A DNA stretch of 64,000 nt from NCBI RefSeq assembly GCF_019091135.1, contig NZ_JAGXJW010000001.1:1-64000 (forward strand). The letters run 5' to 3'. The stretch's first letter is position 1, and every line of letters begins with the position of its first letter. This stretch comes from Cohnella sp. GbtcB17. GTDB lineage: Bacteria; Bacillota; Bacilli; Paenibacillales; Paenibacillaceae. Shown in pieces: positions 60,101-64,000 of the stretch. The position numbers were made by a program, and so were the translations under genes. The notes below the pieces were generated by a model, which worked only from the letters and a program-made list of their open reading frames with translations, searched no databases and was not told where the DNA came from.

Positions 60101-62891
60101 TACGACGGCGCTCAAGGACAATCAGTCCATTACGCTCGAACATGCGCCGACGAAGCTGACCAACGGAACGGTGCTCGCGCCGCTCTCCTACCTCAAGCAA
60201 GCCTTCGGAGCGACCGTGAAGTGGGACACGTCCGCGCAGAAGATCCAGATCTATCCGTCGGGCGTCGTCTGGGACTTTGAATTCGGAGACGGCTGGACGG
60301 CGAACGGAAGCATCTCCGGCGGGCAGGCGCTGGGCGGCCGATTCAGCGGTACCTCCTTGGGCGTATCCGGCGGGGTAGAACCTGCGGTCGAATCGCCGGA
60401 TCAGTTGGGGCTGGACGCGTCCACGATCAAGCGGGTTCGCGTGCAGCTCGGCAACCAGACGACCGGCTCGCAAGCGAAGCTCTATTATACGACGGACGCC
60501 GATCCCGTATGGAATGCGGCCAAGTCGTTCTCGACCTATATCCTGCCAAGCGATTCGACCCTCCGCGAGTACGTGTTCGATACGACTACCGCGGCCGCCT
60601 GGACGGGAACGATCAAGCAAATCCGCGTGGTGCCAACGCTGTCGGCCGGCAGCTTCAGCATCGATTCCGTGCAGCTGGATACGGCAACCTCGCTGCCGAC
60701 GCTGGGCGCCAATCTGGTCGCGGATCCCGGCATGGAAGGAAGCACGATTCAGGCGCGCGTGCAGAACGGCGCGCTGGGACTGGACGTCACGCAATCCCAC
60801 AGCGGCCATCAGTCGCTCAAGGTCGTCAAGGATAGCCGTTACGGCAGCGCTTCTTTTCCGATCGCCGTCACGCAAGGCCAGGAGTACCATTATTCGGTCT
60901 GGGCGAAGCTCGCGAAGGCGCCGACGCTCACCGAACCGCTGCGGCTTTGCTTGCAGTATACGGTCGACGGCAATGTCAAACAGATGATCATTTACACCAG
61001 TGTCGGGCTCTCAGCCGATCAATGGACGCAGCTGCAGGGCAACTACACGATCGCGGAGACCAGTCCCATCTCCAATGTGCTGCTTTACTTTTACACGGAG
61101 ATCGACGGCACCAACCACGACTACTATCTCGACGATGTCGAAGCGAGGCTCGTGACCTACTCGTCCAGTCCGACATGGACCTATGCGACGGGACTGAGCA
61201 TCAATCCGACGACGACGATGAACATGGGCGAGACGAAGGCGCTCGTTCCGATGTTCCAGCCCTCGAGCAGCGTCAATAACCAAGCGCTGATCTGGAACTC
61301 CGACAATCCGGACGTGGCCGTCGTGGACATCAGCGGCACGGTGTTCGCTAAGAAGACGGGAATCGCGAATATTACAGCCAAGGCTATCGACGGCGGATTC
61401 ACGGCGACGACGGCGGTGACGGTGGCGCTTGGTTCCGGGCAGCCCGCCGGCGCGGTGCTGGGAAGCAATCTCATCCTCAACCCCGACATGGAGGGCGCCG
61501 CGATTCCTACGGCTTATTACGGCTCCAGCGCCGGCGTAGCCTTGACGACGTCGGAGCATCGCCTGGGGACGCAGTCTTTGCAGGTAGCGAAGCTGAACAA
61601 CAACAAATATGCGTCGTTCTTCATGCCAACATTGATCGAGCAGGGGAAGACGTATTATTACTCGGCCTGGGCCAAACTGGATGCAGCACCCGCGCAGCCA
61701 GCGCTGTTCCGGATCTGCCTGCAATACAAGCTGGACGGCGTCGCGCAGCAGAAAATTTTGTTCACCAGCGCGCCGCTGCTCAGAGGAGGCTGGACGCAGG
61801 CATCGGGATTCTACAAGATCGAGGAGACGGGAGTCGTAACGGATGTCCGAGTATTCCTGTATACGGAACAGAGTGGTCCGGTGCAAACCTTTTACGTCGA
61901 CGATGTCGAGGTTCGTCCGGTCATAGCGGACAGTTCGCCGCCGGTCACGACGGCTGCGCTTAATCCATCGGCGCCCGACGGTCCGGGCGGCGCATACAAC
62001 GGCCCGGTTACGCTGACGCTTGCGGCAGCGGACAGCGTGTCCAGTGTCGCGCAGACCGTGTACAGCGTCGATAACGGAACGACCTGGAGCCCGTACACGG
62101 CGCCGCTGGCGTTCGGCAAACAGGGCTCGTATACGATTCTTTACAAGTCGACCGACCTGGCGGGCAATGCCGAGACGCAGCAGAGCGTCAGCTTCAGCCT
62201 GGCCGCCACGGTGACCACGGTCTCCCTGCAAGATAGCGCGGGACAGCCGCTGAGCGGCGGCACGGTCAAGTATTACGACGGCAGCTGGAAGGACTTGGGG
62301 ACGACGGACGCCTCTGGGCAGGCGACGAAGGCGCTGCCGGAGCGGAGCTATATCTTCTCCGTAACCTATCTAGGCACGTCCAAGCAGCTGACGCAAAATA
62401 CGGCGACAGATCCCGCGATCGTCGTCTTCCAGACGGTAAAGGCGAAGGTACAGCTCAAGGAAAGCCAGGGCAATCCGCTGAACGGCGCTGACGCGAAGGT
62501 GTACGCGGGCGGCAGCTGGCAGACGATGGGGACGACTGCGGGCGGCGAAACGACGAAGGAGCTGCTGCCGGGCACTTATACGTTCGGCATTACCTATGAC
62601 GGCGTGTACAAGGAAAAGAGCCAGAACGTCGGCGACGATCCGGCCGTGGTATTCCAGACGGCGAGCGTTCTCATCCAACTGAAGGATGCCGGCGGCAACC
62701 CGGTGAACGGCGGCACGGCCAAGGTGTATGCGGGCGGCAGCTGGCGGACGATCGGCAGCACGGCTGGCGGCGAGATCCGAGTGGAACTGCTGCCCGGCTC
62801 CTACACTTTCGGCATGACGTACGGAACGGTGCTCGCGAACATCGTGAAGGATATCGGGACGGATCCGACCGTCGTGTTCCAACTGCCTTAA
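57117..62891 (+). CDS. Large secreted GH99/WbsX-like multimodular protein
   Basis: 1924 residues, AGGGGA 11 bases before the ATG. Signal peptide 1-33 (TAFCAIAIVCVFFLMAEPRS). Two laminin-G/LamG-like beta modules (about 40-240 and 245-420); a GH99/WbsX-like domain (about 430-760) with LVGVQSCPMWREGHHLGWDV, YLGFYDEGNPETADWEI and LDNWNEYGEGHFIMPAG; a beta module; a copper-amine-oxidase-N domain (about 935-1040); another beta module; a CBM4/9-like module (NLVADPGMEG); a BIG2 Ig-like module (about 1360-1440); a second CBM4/9-like module (NLILNPDMEG); an Ig-like YSVDNGTTWSPYTAPLAF module; and three about-70-residue Ig-like repeats (VYAGGSWQTMGTTAGGE type). GH99 relatives are endo-mannosidases or mannanases; a mannose-containing glycan fits the GH2 neighbour. 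No sortase motif, so wall binding would be through the modules. Confidence 0.82.
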   Translation: MRSMKNGWTAFCAIAIVCVFFLMAEPRSASADSAPAGAAYLVDEDFAFLSNLVPGESQPSGWDIRAAGGALTSIYNNTLKISDASTRLPVSMSRKFPAQSEGTLTMEFRFKPFSVINGLHWQLLGGDTPGVSIATSASGSNLLLETSGGGTVTLQAYSANVEYGVKVIANLSTQKTDVYVNGILRASAQNFANTVSSLNRFQLTTGVASTGDFFFTPLHIYKGYAVNERLLSVMPASGNLPQDWTAVLNGGSIKVAEMLSAPKPDVNSLKIDASASTGSMTLAKSFAAISGDLTAEYKIFIPAKTDGLAAELRSGSTTAIKLFTSNGKLSYEAAAGTPVELYDYKANLWYRLKVVLKPASHKADLYINGKLQAADVNIAAGIASVDGIRFSTSAANKGLMWLDDILVYANTPEPADYVPAPAAVSTGSQLVGVQSCPMWREGHHLGWDVINPFPDRTPYLGFYDEGNPETADWEIKWMLEHGIDFQMSCWFRPIGGEGAPIKDSYLSDALDDGYFNAKYSNLAHFAIMWENLNSAAKDIADFRDNLVPYWIEYYFKDPRYLKVDSKPVFTIYNYDQFVKLAGGTKELAKDLMDDLRDAARDAGVGELTILNVYNGTSAQDLQNRKAAGFDGVYAYSWGSFGGHPEFQKLKLTLENNAGVLDVIPGLSMGRDDTAWGLSSGYYATPAEFKSLAQWTKDTYIPSLSAGNLGKKLVMLDNWNEYGEGHFIMPAGLAGFGYVDAIRDVFAGVSTHTDTVPTATQKARINVLYPEGRVVQNRTLTPPAISSNSVAAWEFNTPGDSEGWSVLKQIDAVSVADGTFTGTTNNTDPGIISADHLGIKAEDAPYLKIRMKNSANDIDGRVFFTTELDGDWNETKAMGFYVIPQDNGYTDYYVEMWRNKSWTGNIRQIRIDPISAIGTISIDYIRAVADDSTDIKLYIDGKRKNFSQPALVQDGAVMVPIKDIWLQLGVRSEWDAANQKFIAVKSGSVYELTVGSTTALKDNQSITLEHAPTKLTNGTVLAPLSYLKQAFGATVKWDTSAQKIQIYPSGVVWDFEFGDGWTANGSISGGQALGGRFSGTSLGVSGGVEPAVESPDQLGLDASTIKRVRVQLGNQTTGSQAKLYYTTDADPVWNAAKSFSTYILPSDSTLREYVFDTTTAAAWTGTIKQIRVVPTLSAGSFSIDSVQLDTATSLPTLGANLVADPGMEGSTIQARVQNGALGLDVTQSHSGHQSLKVVKDSRYGSASFPIAVTQGQEYHYSVWAKLAKAPTLTEPLRLCLQYTVDGNVKQMIIYTSVGLSADQWTQLQGNYTIAETSPISNVLLYFYTEIDGTNHDYYLDDVEARLVTYSSSPTWTYATGLSINPTTTMNMGETKALVPMFQPSSSVNNQALIWNSDNPDVAVVDISGTVFAKKTGIANITAKAIDGGFTATTAVTVALGSGQPAGAVLGSNLILNPDMEGAAIPTAYYGSSAGVALTTSEHRLGTQSLQVAKLNNNKYASFFMPTLIEQGKTYYYSAWAKLDAAPAQPALFRICLQYKLDGVAQQKILFTSAPLLRGGWTQASGFYKIEETGVVTDVRVFLYTEQSGPVQTFYVDDVEVRPVIADSSPPVTTAALNPSAPDGPGGAYNGPVTLTLAAADSVSSVAQTVYSVDNGTTWSPYTAPLAFGKQGSYTILYKSTDLAGNAETQQSVSFSLAATVTTVSLQDSAGQPLSGGTVKYYDGSWKDLGTTDASGQATKALPERSYIFSVTYLGTSKQLTQNTATDPAIVVFQTVKAKVQLKESQGNPLNGADAKVYAGGSWQTMGTTAGGETTKELLPGTYTFGITYDGVYKEKSQNVGDDPAVVFQTASVLIQLKDAGGNPVNGGTAKVYAGGSWRTIGSTAGGEIRVELLPGSYTFGMTYGTVLANIVKDIGTDPTVVFQLP

Positions 62892-62905
62892 TGTCATAAG
62901 AACGC

Positions 62906-62970
62906 AAGAGGATGCTCCCGCCGGACCCTGGCCATGCGCGTCGGTCCGCGTCGGAGAGCATCCTCTTTTT
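62906..62970 (+). terminator. Intrinsic terminator abutting the GH2 gene
   Basis: AAGAGGATGCTC (62906-62917) and GAGCATCCTCTT (62956-62967) form a perfect 12-bp stem enclosing a smaller CGGACC/GGTCCG hairpin, followed by a T-run to 62970. The ribosome site of the next gene (GGGGAGG) starts at 62971, leaving no room for a promoter between. Confidence 0.82.
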
Positions 62971-62987
62971 GGGGAGGAAGATTGCAA

Positions 62988-64000
62988 ATGAAAAGATCGA
63001 TAGCGTTGACAGGCGCTTGGCAGCTGAAAGGCGAAGGCATAGACTCTTCGGGAAAGGAAGCGAGTATCGCGATCGATGCGCAGATTCCCGGTCATGTGCA
63101 CCAGGATCTGCTCGCGGCGGGCCTGATCGCGGATCCGGGTTACCGCAAGCAGGCGGACGATTGCCAGTGGGTGGAGCATTGGCGGTGGACATACAGCCGC
63201 ACGTTCGAGCTTGAGCGCTTGGAGCCGGGGCGTCCCCTGCTGGAATTCGAAGGGCTGGATACGTACGCTGAAATCGAGGTGAACGGCGTCCGGCTCGCCC
63301 GGACCGACAACATGTTCGTCCGCTACCGCTTCGACGTGTCGGGGCTGCTGCGGGAGGGCACGAACGAGCTCGTGGTGCGGTTCCGGACGGTCGCGGAAGG
63401 GCTTGCGGGCAAGTCGTACGCCGGTCTCGGCGCAGCCTTCACGAACGAGCGGCTGTTCGTCAGGCGCATGCAATGCACGTTCGGCTGGGACTGGGTGGGG
63501 CGCCTCGTCAGCTACGGCATATGGCGGCCGGTTCGTCTCGTGTTCGAAGAGGTGGCGGCGATCGACGATCTCTTCGTTTACACGAAGGCTTTGGACGCGC
63601 GAGGCGCGTCCCTTACCGTTGCGGTCGAGACGCGCAGCCGCGCCGAAGAGCCGCTGCGGCTGTCGCTTGCGATAGAGGGTCCGTCCGGCGGAATCGTCTG
63701 GCAGGCCGAGCGCCGGCTGAACGGCGGCAAGCTGGAGCTGACGGCCGATCTGACGGAGCCGGAGCTATGGTGGCCGGCAGGATACGGCGGCCAGCCGCTG
63801 TATACGCTCGTCGCGAAGCTGTACGGCAAGTCGGGACTGCTCGACGAGCGTTCGCGCACGTTCGGCATCCGGACGGTGCGCATCGAGCAGCTCGCGGACC
63901 GGACTGGAAGCGAAGAAGCTCGGATGACCGAAAAGATTCGCTCGCAGGTGATGATAGGGGATGCGACCGCCGACAATCCGGACGGCATGGTCTGGGAGGC
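62988..64000 (+). CDS. GH2 beta-mannosidase-like enzyme, N-terminal part
   Basis: At least 337 codons, cut by the window end. ATG 62988 with GGGGAGG 10 bases upstream. Begins with the GH2 sugar-binding jelly-roll (LTGAWQLKGEG, IPGHVHQDLLAAG, HWRWTYSRTFEL, LEFEGLDTYAEIEVNG), then MQCTFGWDWVGRLVSYGIWR, the segment typical of beta-mannosidases, and an Ig-like domain (ELWWPAGYGGQPLYTLVAKL). The catalytic TIM barrel lies beyond the window. No signal peptide, so it would cut imported oligosaccharides, probably removing beta-linked mannose from the non-reducing end. Expression needs read-through of the terminator just upstream, unless a promoter lies within the GH99-like gene. Confidence 0.85.
   Translation, partial: MKRSIALTGAWQLKGEGIDSSGKEASIAIDAQIPGHVHQDLLAAGLIADPGYRKQADDCQWVEHWRWTYSRTFELERLEPGRPLLEFEGLDTYAEIEVNGVRLARTDNMFVRYRFDVSGLLREGTNELVVRFRTVAEGLAGKSYAGLGAAFTNERLFVRRMQCTFGWDWVGRLVSYGIWRPVRLVFEEVAAIDDLFVYTKALDARGASLTVAVETRSRAEEPLRLSLAIEGPSGGIVWQAERRLNGGKLELTADLTEPELWWPAGYGGQPLYTLVAKLYGKSGLLDERSRTFGIRTVRIEQLADRTGSEEARMTEKIRSQVMIGDATADNPDGMVWE

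Overview
The window looks like a chromosomal segment of a GC-rich, spore-forming Firmicute of the Paenibacillaceae, most like Cohnella or Paenibacillus. The signs are strong GGAGG-type ribosome binding sites with frequent TTG and GTG starts, a Bacillus-type des-desK-desR locus, an LplB/YtcP-type sugar ABC transporter beside a membrane-anchored AraC regulator, and large secreted modular glycoside hydrolases with Ig-like, copper-amine-oxidase-N and carbohydrate-binding modules. No rRNA, tRNA, CRISPR array or prophage was seen.

Layout. 0-0.3 kb: N-terminus of an IS3-type transposase, cut by the window edge. 0.6-7.9 kb: two lactonase-fold proteins, a UvrD/Rep helicase with an apparently leaderless start, a DUF3052 protein, a ROK sugar kinase and a membrane-anchored phosphodiester glycosidase. 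8-15.8 kb: a secreted GH44 glucanase, divergent from a NarL-type response regulator and a very large hybrid kinase with two kinase cores. 15.9-17.1 kb: an IS1595-type element with terminal inverted repeats. 17.2-24.8 kb: housekeeping and hypothetical genes (L,D-transpeptidase, Rieske oxidoreductase, S66 carboxypeptidase, FGE-like protein, gamma carbonic anhydrase). 24.8-27.8 kb: the cold-responsive desaturase locus, with DesR-like operator palindromes in front of it. 27.8-32.2 kb: phosphoesterase, lysophospholipase-like hydrolase, and an overlapping acyltransferase / acyl-CoA-ligase pair. 32.4-36.3 kb: AraC regulator divergent from a Gfo/Idh dehydrogenase and two TIM-barrel isomerases.

36.3-38.0 kb is the most striking part. 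It holds an Rpn-family PD-(D/E)XK nuclease whose C-terminal tail, including an internal Shine-Dalgarno sequence and a GTG codon, is repeated twice more downstream as free-standing 68-codon reading frames. Differences between copies are almost all synonymous, and the number of 4-residue repeats varies. In known Rpn systems a small C-terminal protein (RpnS) made from inside the gene neutralises the toxic full-length nuclease (RpnL), a phage-defence toxin-antitoxin arrangement. This locus looks like such a system with extra, detached antitoxin copies.

38.1-44.9 kb: complete potABCD polyamine importer, MsrA-MsrB fusion, and an OmpR/VanS-like two-component pair whose kinase lacks the acidic residue after the phospho-accepting histidine. 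44.9-45.4 kb: four small palindromes at a pitch of about 50 bp and a methyltransferase scrap. 45.4-64 kb: a glycan-use locus made of a Gfo/Idh dehydrogenase, an SGNH esterase, an unrecognised 818-residue protein resembling a glycosidase, a TIM-barrel isomerase, a membrane AraC-type sensor-regulator, a sugar ABC importer, a 1924-residue secreted GH99/WbsX-like protein and a GH2 beta-mannosidase-like enzyme cut by the window end. Together these would deacylate and cut an extracellular glycan, import the fragments, and break them down inside the cell.
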